Origin: Caproicibacterium lactatifermentans
Lineage (GTDB): Bacteria > Bacillota > Clostridia > Oscillospirales > Acutalibacteraceae
NCBI RefSeq assembly: GCF_013315815.1
Contig: NZ_CP046051.1
Location: 1,611,501 to 1,675,500, forward strand
Length of the DNA: 64,000 nt
Reading direction: 5' to 3'
A program made the position numbers and the translations under genes. How positions within the stretch are numbered: the stretch's first letter is position 1; each line of letters opens with the position of its first letter. Below the pieces are notes generated by a model. It saw only the letters and a program-made list of their open reading frames with translations, had not been told where the DNA came from and did not search any database. Positions 15,860 to 23,437 of the stretch are shown here, piece by piece.

Positions 15860-16362
15860 TTATTAAAACCTATCAATCTGAGGCAGTCCTCAAAATACTG
15901 CAGCAGGGCCGCACCTACCACGCGCATAGGAACCTGCGGCTTCAGGCCGCCTATCAGGGACTGATTCACCTGCTGGGTCTGCACTGCGAAGCACCGGTGT
16001 TCGGCTATCTAAGGGGGCACAAAGGCTGTACAAACGGGAAAATCAGCGGCAGTATCCTGCTGACACTGAAAGTACCGGCCGACTGCGTATGGCTGACCGA
16101 ATACAGTGTCTGGGCCGACTATATGTATTGTGTTCTGCACTATGCCTCCCAGAATTACACGCACTTGCTTCCAAATGAAGAGTTTACAGCACGTCAGTTT
16201 CATGACCTGCAAATACAGCTGAAAACGCAGCGCAGTCCCTCCAATTATCAGGTGCCGCAGGCGATTTTGGAAAAAATAAAGCCGGAGTGGCTGGTCAGCT
16301 ATATTGACTGTCGCCGGCTGCCGCCGCTGCGTCGTTTTTTGCTGAAATTGCTTCACCGCTGA
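15856..16362 (+). CDS. DUF3841-like protein coupled to the ADP-ribosylglycohydrolase
   Basis: A 168-residue soluble protein starting at TTG 15856, inside the stop region of the upstream gene and behind AAAGGAGGA. Visible features are the N-terminal IKTYQSEAVLKIL, a central VFGYLRG...SILLTLKVPADCVWL and then SVWADYM, a pattern (P-x-W/Y, acidic-aliphatic VP, then a Trp) that resembles DUF3841. The C-terminus is basic (RRFLLKLLHR). The family has no function known to me. Tight coupling to an ADP-ribose hydrolase raises the possibility of a modifier/eraser or toxin/antitoxin pair. Confidence 0.55.
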   Translation: MIIKTYQSEAVLKILQQGRTYHAHRNLRLQAAYQGLIHLLGLHCEAPVFGYLRGHKGCTNGKISGSILLTLKVPADCVWLTEYSVWADYMYCVLHYASQNYTHLLPNEEFTARQFHDLQIQLKTQRSPSNYQVPQAILEKIKPEWLVSYIDCRRLPPLRRFLLKLLHR

Positions 16363-16456
16363 TGAGATGATTTGTTTGCTTTAAAATTTTGACAGCAGCT
16401 TTTTAACTATGTCACCATTTTTGGTGCAAAACTGCTGTTCCCCGTTTTCACCCAAC

Positions 16457-16506
16457 AAAAAAGGGCACCCAGCTGCCGTAACGGCAGCACCGGGTACCCT
16501 TTTTAT
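16457..16506 (-). terminator. rpsB-tsf terminator
   Basis: Minus-strand stem built from GGGTACCC...GCTGCCGTTACGGCAGC...GGGTGCCC (16457-16506) ending in U6. Confidence 0.9.
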
Positions 16507-16526
16507 TCTGCACAAGAGACAAAAAT

Positions 16527-17441
16527 TTATTTTACCATGCTTGCAACTTCTGCTGCAAGGTCATCTTTGCGCTTTTCAATGCCTTCACCTGTTACAAAGC
16601 GGGCGAAATCACTGATTGCAATCTTGCCGCCCAAAGTCTTGCCAACGGAAGCAACATACTTGCTGACAGAGGTTTTGCTCTCCTTGACATATTCCTGGTC
16701 AACCAGGCAGATTTCCTTGAGAGCCTTCTTCACCTTGCCGGTAATCATTTTTTCAATGACATTGTCCGGTTTACCAGATTCAGCAGCCTGCTCACGGGCA
16801 ATCTTTGCTTCACGGTCCAGAACGCTCTGTGGAACATGGGCGTCGTCCAGGAACTGCGGATTCATAGCAGCAATCTGCATACCGATGTTCTTGCCCATTT
16901 CGGCGAATTCCGGCTTAGCAGCAATTTCATCTGTCGTGTCAAAGTTGACAAGAACACAAATCTTACCGCCTGCATGAATATAGGAAGCAACGTGTCCCTC
17001 CATGCGGACAAAGCGGCGGACCTTGATGTTTTCGCCGATAGTCAAAATCTTTTCTTTCAGGATTTCATCGACTGTCTGGTCGCTGCCAGCAGCCTTGCAC
17101 TTCATCAGAGCATCCACATCTGCCGGATTCTCCTTCAGAATGGTATCCGCGCAGATATTGACAAACTCCTGGAAAGAAGCGTTCTTAGCCACAAAGTCGG
17201 TTTCTGCATTTACTTCAACAGCGACACCGGTTTTGCCGTCTGCACTGGCCTTGGCAAAAGCCATGCCTTCAGCAGCAACACGGTCCGCTTTTTTGCTTGC
17301 AGTTGCCAGTCCTTTTTCACGCAGGAAATCCAGCGCTTTTTCCATATCTCCGTCGGAAGCGGTCAGTGCCTTTTTGCAGTCCATCATGCCGCAGCCGGTT
17401 TTATCACGCAGTTCTTTTACGTCCTTTGCTGTAAAAGCCAT
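16527..17441 (-). CDS. tsf: Elongation factor Ts
   Basis: EF-Ts recycles EF-Tu by exchanging GDP for GTP. The 304-residue protein has the N-terminal UBA-like region (VKELRDKTGCGMMDCKKAL) and the core domain with AAEGMAFAKAS and VNAETDFVAKN. ATG 17441 has a nearby GGAGGATG. It follows rpsB by 55 bases and the pair ends at the terminator near 16457, the standard rpsB-tsf arrangement. Confidence 0.97.
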   Translation of the reverse strand: MAFTAKDVKELRDKTGCGMMDCKKALTASDGDMEKALDFLREKGLATASKKADRVAAEGMAFAKASADGKTGVAVEVNAETDFVAKNASFQEFVNICADTILKENPADVDALMKCKAAGSDQTVDEILKEKILTIGENIKVRRFVRMEGHVASYIHAGGKICVLVNFDTTDEIAAKPEFAEMGKNIGMQIAAMNPQFLDDAHVPQSVLDREAKIAREQAAESGKPDNVIEKMITGKVKKALKEICLVDQEYVKESKTSVSKYVASVGKTLGGKIAISDFARFVTGEGIEKRKDDLAAEVASMVK

Positions 17442-17496
17442 ATTGATTCATCCTCCGATTGATTATTGAGAAAATAAACGGTTCCAAAAAGGAATT

Positions 17497-18243
17497 TTAC
17501 TTTTCAGCAGCCTTGGAGGCCTGTGCAGCCGTATCCTTGTCTTCTCCGTCCTTGCCCTGCTGGCCCTCGTGGCCTTCCAGAATGGCGTTGGCCATCGTCG
17601 CGGAAATCAAACGAACCGCACGGATAGCATCATCGTTGCCCGGGATAACATAGTCAATTTCGTCCGGGTCACAGTTGGTATCAACAATAGCGATAATCGG
17701 GATATGCAGCTTGCGTGCTTCTGTAACAGCAATATGCTCTTTGCGCGGGTCAACAATAAACAGGGCACCCGGCAGAGTCTTCATATCTTTAATACCGCCC
17801 ATAAACTTTTCCAGTTTAGCGATTTCCAGTGTCAGCTTGGCAACTTCCTTCTTCGGCAGCAGGTCGAAAGTACCGTCTTCCTTCATAGCCTGCAGCTGAT
17901 TCAAACGGTCAATGCGGCGGCGAATGGTACGGAAGTTCGTAAGCATGCCGCCCAGCCAACGGGCATTCACATAGAAAGCGCCGGCACGCTCTGCTTCCTC
18001 GCGGATAGAGTCCTGTGCCTGTTTCTTTGTGCCGACAAACAGCACACTCTTGCCCTGTGCGGAAAGCTCACGGACAAAGTTGTAAGCTTCTTCCAGCTTG
18101 CGAACGGTTTTCTGCAGGTCAATAATGTAGATACCATTGCGCTCGGTGAAGATGTAAGGCTTCATCTTTGGGTTCCAACGACGGGTCTGATGGCCGAAAT
18201 GGACACCGGCTTCGAGCAGTTGTTTCATAGATACGACTGACAT
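17497..18243 (-). CDS. rpsB: 30S ribosomal protein S2
   Basis: S2 binds the small-subunit head/body junction and helps S1 docking and initiation. The 248-residue sequence begins [19 protein letters not shown] and contains [12 protein letters not shown] and DPRKEHIAV, as expected. ATG 18243 follows AAGGAGG. The alanine/lysine-rich C-terminus is variable in the family. A leader of about 125 bases with GC-rich hairpins precedes it. Confidence 0.97.
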   Translation of the reverse strand: MSVVSMKQLLEAGVHFGHQTRRWNPKMKPYIFTERNGIYIIDLQKTVRKLEEAYNFVRELSAQGKSVLFVGTKKQAQDSIREEAERAGAFYVNARWLGGMLTNFRTIRRRIDRLNQLQAMKEDGTFDLLPKKEVAKLTLEIAKLEKFMGGIKDMKTLPGALFIVDPRKEHIAVTEARKLHIPIIAIVDTNCDPDEIDYVIPGNDDAIRAVRLISATMANAILEGHEGQQGKDGEDKDTAAQASKAAEK

Positions 18244-18374
18244 AATTTGTTTCCTCCTTGGTTATTCCTCCGCTGCGCTTTTCGTGCAGAGTATCTGCCG
18301 ACCGGCAGACACCGCTCCACACAGCGTACAGCGTGCGAATTAAAAAAATTTTTCTGCATTCGCAGACAAAATAT

Positions 18375-18403
18375 AGTATAACAGAATCCGGCAAAAAATA
18401 CAA
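18375..18403 (-). promoter_or_regulatory. Promoter of rpsB-tsf
   Basis: TTGTAT (18398-18403) and TATACT (18375-18380) on the reverse strand, 17 bases apart. The leader from about 18368 has GC-rich pairings (CTGCCGGTCGGCAG) that may be the S2 autoregulatory site; this is not proven. Confidence 0.65.
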
Positions 18404-18493
18404 GAAAAATGTGTGTTTGATTCCACCATGCAAATAGAAAAAAGGACAGCGACAAAAGATACTGTCCGCCGCCCCCTGTCATGCTCTCTTTGT

Positions 18494-19093
18494 TTAGGTT
18501 GTACATCCATCTTTGACTGGTGCCAGCAGAATCGGCTCCATTTGGCGGCCGTGCAGTGCCGCTTCCACCGCCCGCGGCAGCAGTGTAAAATCCGCCACCA
18601 CGGAAGATGGTTTTTTCTCGTGGTCATCCTGCCGGAAAGGTGTAAAATACACATATTTTACGTTCAGCAGACGACCGATATTTTGTGCGGAGGCCGCCAG
18701 CGCGTCATTGGTTGCAATGGTCAACAAAACCGGACGGTGCACCCGCAGATTAGACTTTGCTGCCATGGTAACCGCTGTGTCGGTAATTCCGTTTGCCAGC
18801 TTCGCCAGCGTATTTCCTGTACATGGTGCTATAACCAAAAGGTCCGCCATCTTTTTCGGCCCAATTGGTTCCGCAGCCGGAATCGTGCGAATCGGTTCCC
18901 TTCCGGTAATGTCCTTTACCTGCTGCAAAAAGTCAGTGGCTTTTCCAAAGCGGGTGTCCGTGCCGGCTGCTGTTTCACTCATAATGGGCAGAATTTCATA
19001 TCCCAATTCCTTTAAAACACGCATCTGTTCCAAAGCACGGCTGAATGTGCAGAAAGAGCCGCACATGGCGAACCCTAAAACAGTCTTCCCCAC
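18494..19093 (-). CDS. dpaB: Dipicolinate synthase subunit B (SpoVFB)
   Basis: With DpaA it makes dipicolinic acid from dihydrodipicolinate in the mother cell during sporulation. The protein is about 199 residues, flavoprotein-like, with FAMCGSFCTFSRAL at the start and PCTGNTLAKLANGITDT in the middle, both typical of DpaB. Start GTG 19093 is preferred because GGGAG lies eight bases upstream; GTG 19102 would overlap the dpaA stop. It directly follows dpaA. Presence of the pair indicates an endospore former. Confidence 0.93.
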   Translation of the reverse strand: MGKTVLGFAMCGSFCTFSRALEQMRVLKELGYEILPIMSETAAGTDTRFGKATDFLQQVKDITGREPIRTIPAAEPIGPKKMADLLVIAPCTGNTLAKLANGITDTAVTMAAKSNLRVHRPVLLTIATNDALAASAQNIGRLLNVKYVYFTPFRQDDHEKKPSSVVADFTLLPRAVEAALHGRQMEPILLAPVKDGCTT

Positions 19094-19098
19094 TCCTC

Positions 19099-19965
19099 TC
19101 ACTCCCTCATCATCTGATAAACCGTCTGTTTGATAATCTCTCCTGCGGCACGCGGTGCCACCTTTGCCGGCAGGGAGAACGCATGGAGCGCGCGCAACCC
19201 TAATTTTTGTGCTGCCGGCATATCAACACCGCCCGGCGACGAAGACAAATCAATCAGAAGCATACCGTGTGGAAAAGCCGAAAGCACATGGCGGGTAAAA
19301 ATCAGTGCCGGAACCGTATTGAATACAATGTCATAGCTACCGCCGTCCTCCAGCTTTTCAATCGGCACAGGACGGCAGCCGGCGGCCTCCACCAGCGCGG
19401 CTGTTTCTGACCGGCGAACCGTCACGGAAACCGTGGCTCCCAGCGCCCGCAGGCGCGGTGCCAGTTGGCTGCCGATGCGCCCAAAACCGGCCACCAGACA
19501 GCGGCTGCCGCAAAGCGTGCCTGGATATTCCCGCATAGCAAACTCCAGCGCACCCTCAGCCGTAACGGCCGCGTTGCGCAGGGCAAAGTCCTCCCTTGCA
19601 TAGTAGTCCTCCATAGGAACGTCCTCCAACTGTGGGCAGGCGGCCAGTGCGCGCCCCAGCATTCCTCCATACACCCGGTGTCCTTCCAGTGCTTCCACAA
19701 AAGTTTCGTCCAGTGGAATCGGATACTCAGCGTATTCGGCTTTTACATTCTTGCCGTCAATCGTGACCGGCAGGGGCAGCAGCAGTGTACCGCACATGGC
19801 TGCTGTACGGCGCAGGTCTGCCTTTTTGATATCTGTATCTAAAAATTCTGCATTCTCAAATCCGCAGGTCACAACCGTGAATCCATCGCCAGCGATGGAT
19901 TCCGCCAGAGCAAGCTGCCGCCGGTCGCCGCCCAGGATACCAAAACTGCTACTATTAATTCTCAT
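19099..19965 (-). CDS. dpaA: Dipicolinate synthase subunit A (SpoVFA)
   Basis: The NAD(P)-dependent dehydrogenase-like subunit of dipicolinate synthase. The 288-residue protein has the N-terminal GILGGDRRQLALAE and a Rossmann motif VAGFGRIGSQLAPRLRALG near residues 155-173. ATG 19965 follows GGAGGG. A sporulation-type promoter may lie upstream (19993-20017). It is first in the dpaA-dpaB operon and divergent from murC. Confidence 0.93.
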   Translation of the reverse strand: MRINSSSFGILGGDRRQLALAESIAGDGFTVVTCGFENAEFLDTDIKKADLRRTAAMCGTLLLPLPVTIDGKNVKAEYAEYPIPLDETFVEALEGHRVYGGMLGRALAACPQLEDVPMEDYYAREDFALRNAAVTAEGALEFAMREYPGTLCGSRCLVAGFGRIGSQLAPRLRALGATVSVTVRRSETAALVEAAGCRPVPIEKLEDGGSYDIVFNTVPALIFTRHVLSAFPHGMLLIDLSSSPGGVDMPAAQKLGLRALHAFSLPAKVAPRAAGEIIKQTVYQMMRE

Positions 19966-19992
19966 AACGGATTCCCTCCAGATTCATGTACC

Positions 19993-20021
19993 ATAGTATG
20001 GAAACAGCAGAAGGATTGTGC
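19993..20021 (-). promoter_or_regulatory. Candidate mother-cell sigma (SigK/SigE) promoter of dpaAB
   Basis: On the reverse strand CATACTAT (19993-20000) resembles the SigK/SigE -10 (CATAnnnTA or CATACANT), with CACA about 16 bases upstream fitting the short SigK -35. No SigA-type promoter is seen here. Confidence 0.4.
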
Positions 20022-20162
20022 CCAGCGGAAATAGGAAAACCGCATTTTCCTGCAGATTGTAGCTTGCAAAAAGGGTGGAAAATGGTTATGATAAGAAAGG
20101 TTTTTGACCATGTTCGCAATCCATGTTTCCCGCTTACATATTTAAAGGAGTTGTTCATTCCC

Positions 20163-21560
20163 ATGAAGGAGATTCACGATATACTTTCTCAGGTTAAAAA
20201 AGTCCATTTTGTCGGCATCGGCGGCAGCGGCATGTGCCCGTTGGCAGAAATTCTCATTCACCGCGGTTATGAAGTTTCCGGTTCTGACAACGCGGAATCC
20301 GATACCCTGCAGCGCATTCGCTCTTATGGCATTCCGGTATATATGGGACAAAAAGCGGAAAATGTGCAGGGAAAAGAATTGGTCGTCTATTCGGCAGCTA
20401 TCAAGTCGGATAATCCGGAACTGGCCGCTGCCCGCAAGCTGAACATTCCCTGCATTGAGCGCAGCGTTCTGCTGGGCATGGTAACCAGCCGCTACCCTAA
20501 AAGCATCTGTGTGTCCGGCACACACGGCAAAACGACCACCACGGGACTGATTACCTCTGTTCTGCTGGATGCAGGAGCGGACCCATCCGCTGTCATTGGC
20601 GGCAATCTGCCGAAAACCGGCACCAATGGCCGTGCCGGTTCCTCTGATAAAATTGTTGTCGAGTCCTGCGAGTATGTCAACACTTTTCTGCAGCTGCACC
20701 CCTACCTTGCAGTTATCCTGAATATTGACAATGACCATCTAGATTACTTTAAGACGGTTGACAACATTATCCACTCTTTCCGTCAGTTTGCAAAGCAAAC
20801 CTCCGATGTACTGGTTGTCAACGGTGATGACGCCAACACACGCAAGGCAGTCGAAGGCCTGACGCATGCCAAAATCATCACTTTTGGCAAGGGGGAACAC
20901 TGCGACTATCGCGCCGTCAATATTCAGGACACCAAAGCCGCACGGGAACGTTTTGATGTCATGAAGGACGGAAAAATCATCAATGAAATTACGCTCTCCA
21001 TTCCCGGCAAGCACAACATTTATAACGCACTGGCTGCCTACGCCGTGTGTGACCTAATGGGCATTCCGGCTGAACAGCTGCAAAAGAGCCTGAAAGCCTT
21101 TACCGGTGTGCACCGCCGGTTCGAGATGCTGGGTACATATGAAGGTGTCACCGTTGCGGACGATTTCGCCCATCATCCCACAGAACTGACCGCTACGCTG
21201 ACTGCTGCTATGCACATGGGCTTCCACAATGTATGGGCGGTTTTTCAGCCGCACACCTACAGCCGCACGGCGCTGTTGTTGGACGACTTTGCCAAGGCAC
21301 TGACCATTCCTGACCATGTGATTATTTCCGAAATTCTGGCTGTACGTGAAACCAACACATACAACATCTATGCGGAAGACCTTGTGAAAAAGGTACCGGG
21401 CGCTGTCTACCGTAAAACATTCCCGGAAATCGCCGACTATGTGATGGAACACGCAAAGTCCGGCGACCTGATTCTCACTATGGGCGGCGGGAATGTCTAT
21501 CAGTGTGCAAATTTGATTGTGGACCGCTATAAATCCCGCCAGACAGCTGCAGAAAAATAA
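20163..21560 (+). CDS. murC: UDP-N-acetylmuramate--L-alanine ligase
   Basis: MurC adds L-alanine to UDP-MurNAc in peptidoglycan precursor synthesis. The 465-residue protein has the N-terminal UDP-binding motif VHFVGIGGSGM (residues 13-23), the ATP-binding loop CVSGTHGKTTT and DDFAHHPTE near the C-terminal domain. ATG 20163 lies 12 bases after AAAGGAG; this is long, but starting further upstream adds residues foreign to the family. It is monocistronic and divergent from dpaAB. Confidence 0.96.
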   Translation: MKEIHDILSQVKKVHFVGIGGSGMCPLAEILIHRGYEVSGSDNAESDTLQRIRSYGIPVYMGQKAENVQGKELVVYSAAIKSDNPELAAARKLNIPCIERSVLLGMVTSRYPKSICVSGTHGKTTTTGLITSVLLDAGADPSAVIGGNLPKTGTNGRAGSSDKIVVESCEYVNTFLQLHPYLAVILNIDNDHLDYFKTVDNIIHSFRQFAKQTSDVLVVNGDDANTRKAVEGLTHAKIITFGKGEHCDYRAVNIQDTKAARERFDVMKDGKIINEITLSIPGKHNIYNALAAYAVCDLMGIPAEQLQKSLKAFTGVHRRFEMLGTYEGVTVADDFAHHPTELTATLTAAMHMGFHNVWAVFQPHTYSRTALLLDDFAKALTIPDHVIISEILAVRETNTYNIYAEDLVKKVPGAVYRKTFPEIADYVMEHAKSGDLILTMGGGNVYQCANLIVDRYKSRQTAAEK

Positions 21561-21561
21561 A

Positions 21562-21612
21562 AGAAAAGAAAAGGCCGGCAGGAAATAATATTTCCTGCCG
21601 GCCTTTTCTTTT
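21562..21612. terminator. Bidirectional terminator between murC and the MreB paralogue
   Basis: A near-perfect stem AAAAGGCCGGCAGGAAA and its complement with a five-base loop, flanked by A-rich and T-rich ends so that it works for both convergent genes. Confidence 0.92.
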
Positions 21613-22648
21613 AGTAAACGATTGTCAAAGGGTTAATCACACCATATACTTTATGTTCGGCAGCATCGATAAACTCAATTGCCTGTCCCGCGCCAATCGC
21701 CACACAGGTGGCTGGGTCCGACGCAACATGAACCGGCATTTTTACCTTATCTGCAATCAAATCACTCAGGCCATACAATTGTGAAGTACCGCCGGTCATA
21801 ACAATGCCATCCATATAGATATCCCCCAAAAGTTCCGGAGGTGTTTTCTCCAGCATTTCCTGCAGGACACGCGCAATCTCCGTTGCGGGGTCCAGCATTG
21901 GCGCAACCAGCTCTTCACTAGTGATATCCACCCATGCGGGCAGGCCTGTGTTGGCATCTCGGCCTTTAATCCGGCAGGTCAGCGGTTCCGGCCGCTGCGC
22001 AACGCCGCCAACCGCAATCTTACAGCTTTCCGCCATACGTTCCCCAATAATCAGGTCGTATTTATTGCGTACATAATGAATAATTGCCTGGTCGAAGGCA
22101 AAACCTGCCACTTTAATAGAGCGTGCAATCGACAGCCCACCCAGCGAAATAACGCCCATATCCGTGGCGCCGGCACCAACATCAATAATCAGTGCACCGT
22201 GCGGATTCGCAACATCAACACCCGCGCCCATTGCCGCTGCAACCGGTTCATCAATAGAATACAGCCGGCGCACACGGGCACTGATAATGGATTTGTTGAC
22301 TGCCAGCCGCTCCACACCGGTAATCTGGCAGGGCACACTTTCCACCACACGCGGCATAACACGGGAATGCAGGAACCGGCCGCTGCCAAGCTGCTGAAAA
22401 TAATAGTCCACCAAATAGCTGGCCCACCGGAAATCGGAAATAACGCCTTTCACCAGCGGCCGAACAACCTTTACGTTGTCACTGGTACGACCCAGCATGG
22501 CAAATGCCTTACTGCCGACCGCCATCACTTCTTCTGTTTCCCGATTAACTGCTACAACAGAAGGTTCATTTACGACAATGCCTTTACCGGCTACAAAAAT
22601 TTTAATCGCGTATGTACCAAGGTCGACTGCAATATCGATACCAAGCAC
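21611..22648 (-). CDS. MreB/Mbl-like actin homologue
   Basis: A 345-residue actin-fold protein of the rod-shape family. It has phosphate-1 IAVDLGTYAIK (residues 6-16), the phosphate-2 region LIIDVGAGATDMGVISLGG and the adenosine motif VMTGGTSQLYG. It organises cell-wall synthesis at the membrane. It is diverged from classic MreB (YAIK in place of TANT/TNTL in the first loop) and lacks mreC/mreD neighbours, so it is better seen as an Mbl/MreBH-like paralogue. Start is GTG 22648 with a weak GGATGTGG site; an upstream in-frame stop excludes a longer form. Confidence 0.88.
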   Translation of the reverse strand: MLGIDIAVDLGTYAIKIFVAGKGIVVNEPSVVAVNRETEEVMAVGSKAFAMLGRTSDNVKVVRPLVKGVISDFRWASYLVDYYFQQLGSGRFLHSRVMPRVVESVPCQITGVERLAVNKSIISARVRRLYSIDEPVAAAMGAGVDVANPHGALIIDVGAGATDMGVISLGGLSIARSIKVAGFAFDQAIIHYVRNKYDLIIGERMAESCKIAVGGVAQRPEPLTCRIKGRDANTGLPAWVDITSEELVAPMLDPATEIARVLQEMLEKTPPELLGDIYMDGIVMTGGTSQLYGLSDLIADKVKMPVHVASDPATCVAIGAGQAIEFIDAAEHKVYGVINPLTIVY

Positions 22649-22783
22649 ATGACCACATCCATTTCTCTAATTTAAAATCGAGCCTATTTTGCTTTAGAAA
22701 TTTGCAGGTAAATATGGAATAATATGTATTCTTTTATCCTTGTACAGTTCATTATAATATAAACCCGTGCTTTTTTCAATGCT

Positions 22784-23437
22784 TTATCTGTCGGGTTCTG
22801 GTGCAAGGGCAACTGCCGCACACAGTACACTCTGTGCACCCTCCCGCAGCAGTACACGCGTACATTCAGCCAAGGTAGCACCCGTAGTGGCAATATCATC
22901 TATCAGTAAAATTCGTTTCTGCTTCGCAGCTGGTTTTGCCGCAAAAACGCCCTGCACATTGCGGAACCGTTCCACCGCCGACAGCCGATGCTGGGTACGG
23001 TTTTTCTTTGCCTTATACAGCAGTGTCCGATACGGCAGCCCCAATTCCGCGGCCGCCGCCCGGGCTATACGCTCGCTTTGATTATAGCCGCGCTTCCTTT
23101 TATGCAGGCGGGACATTGGCACCGCTGTAACAACGTCCGGCTGAACTTCTGTCGGCAGCTGCTGTGCCAATTTCCGCCCAAAAAAGGGCGCCACAGACGG
23201 TTCATCTGCAAACTTCATCCGCAGGATAGCGTCCCGTACTCTTCCCTGATATACATAAATTGCATAGCAAAACGGTGCACCGCCATTTTTCAACGGCAGT
23301 GCCTTTTTCATCAGTTTCGGCTGAAGGTCCGCACAAGACGGACAGGTTCCTTCTCCATGACGAATAACCTTTCCACAAAATGGACAGCACGGTGGAAAAA
23401 AGAGGTCCGCCAAAAAGGACCACTCAGGATGCATCAT
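22784..23437 (-). CDS. comFC: ComF family phosphoribosyltransferase-like protein (ComFC)
   Basis: A 217-residue protein with two zinc-binding pairs, CPFC and CPSC (about residues 18-36), and a type I phosphoribosyltransferase domain with AVPMSRLHKRKRGYNQ and the PRPP loop ILLIDDIATTGAT. ComFC assists DNA uptake and processing of single-stranded DNA during natural transformation. Its start overlaps the recD2 end by 14 bases, so both are in one operon. No comFA helicase gene precedes it; recD2 takes that place. Confidence 0.9.
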   Translation of the reverse strand: MMHPEWSFLADLFFPPCCPFCGKVIRHGEGTCPSCADLQPKLMKKALPLKNGGAPFCYAIYVYQGRVRDAILRMKFADEPSVAPFFGRKLAQQLPTEVQPDVVTAVPMSRLHKRKRGYNQSERIARAAAAELGLPYRTLLYKAKKNRTQHRLSAVERFRNVQGVFAAKPAAKQKRILLIDDIATTGATLAECTRVLLREGAQSVLCAAVALAPEPDR

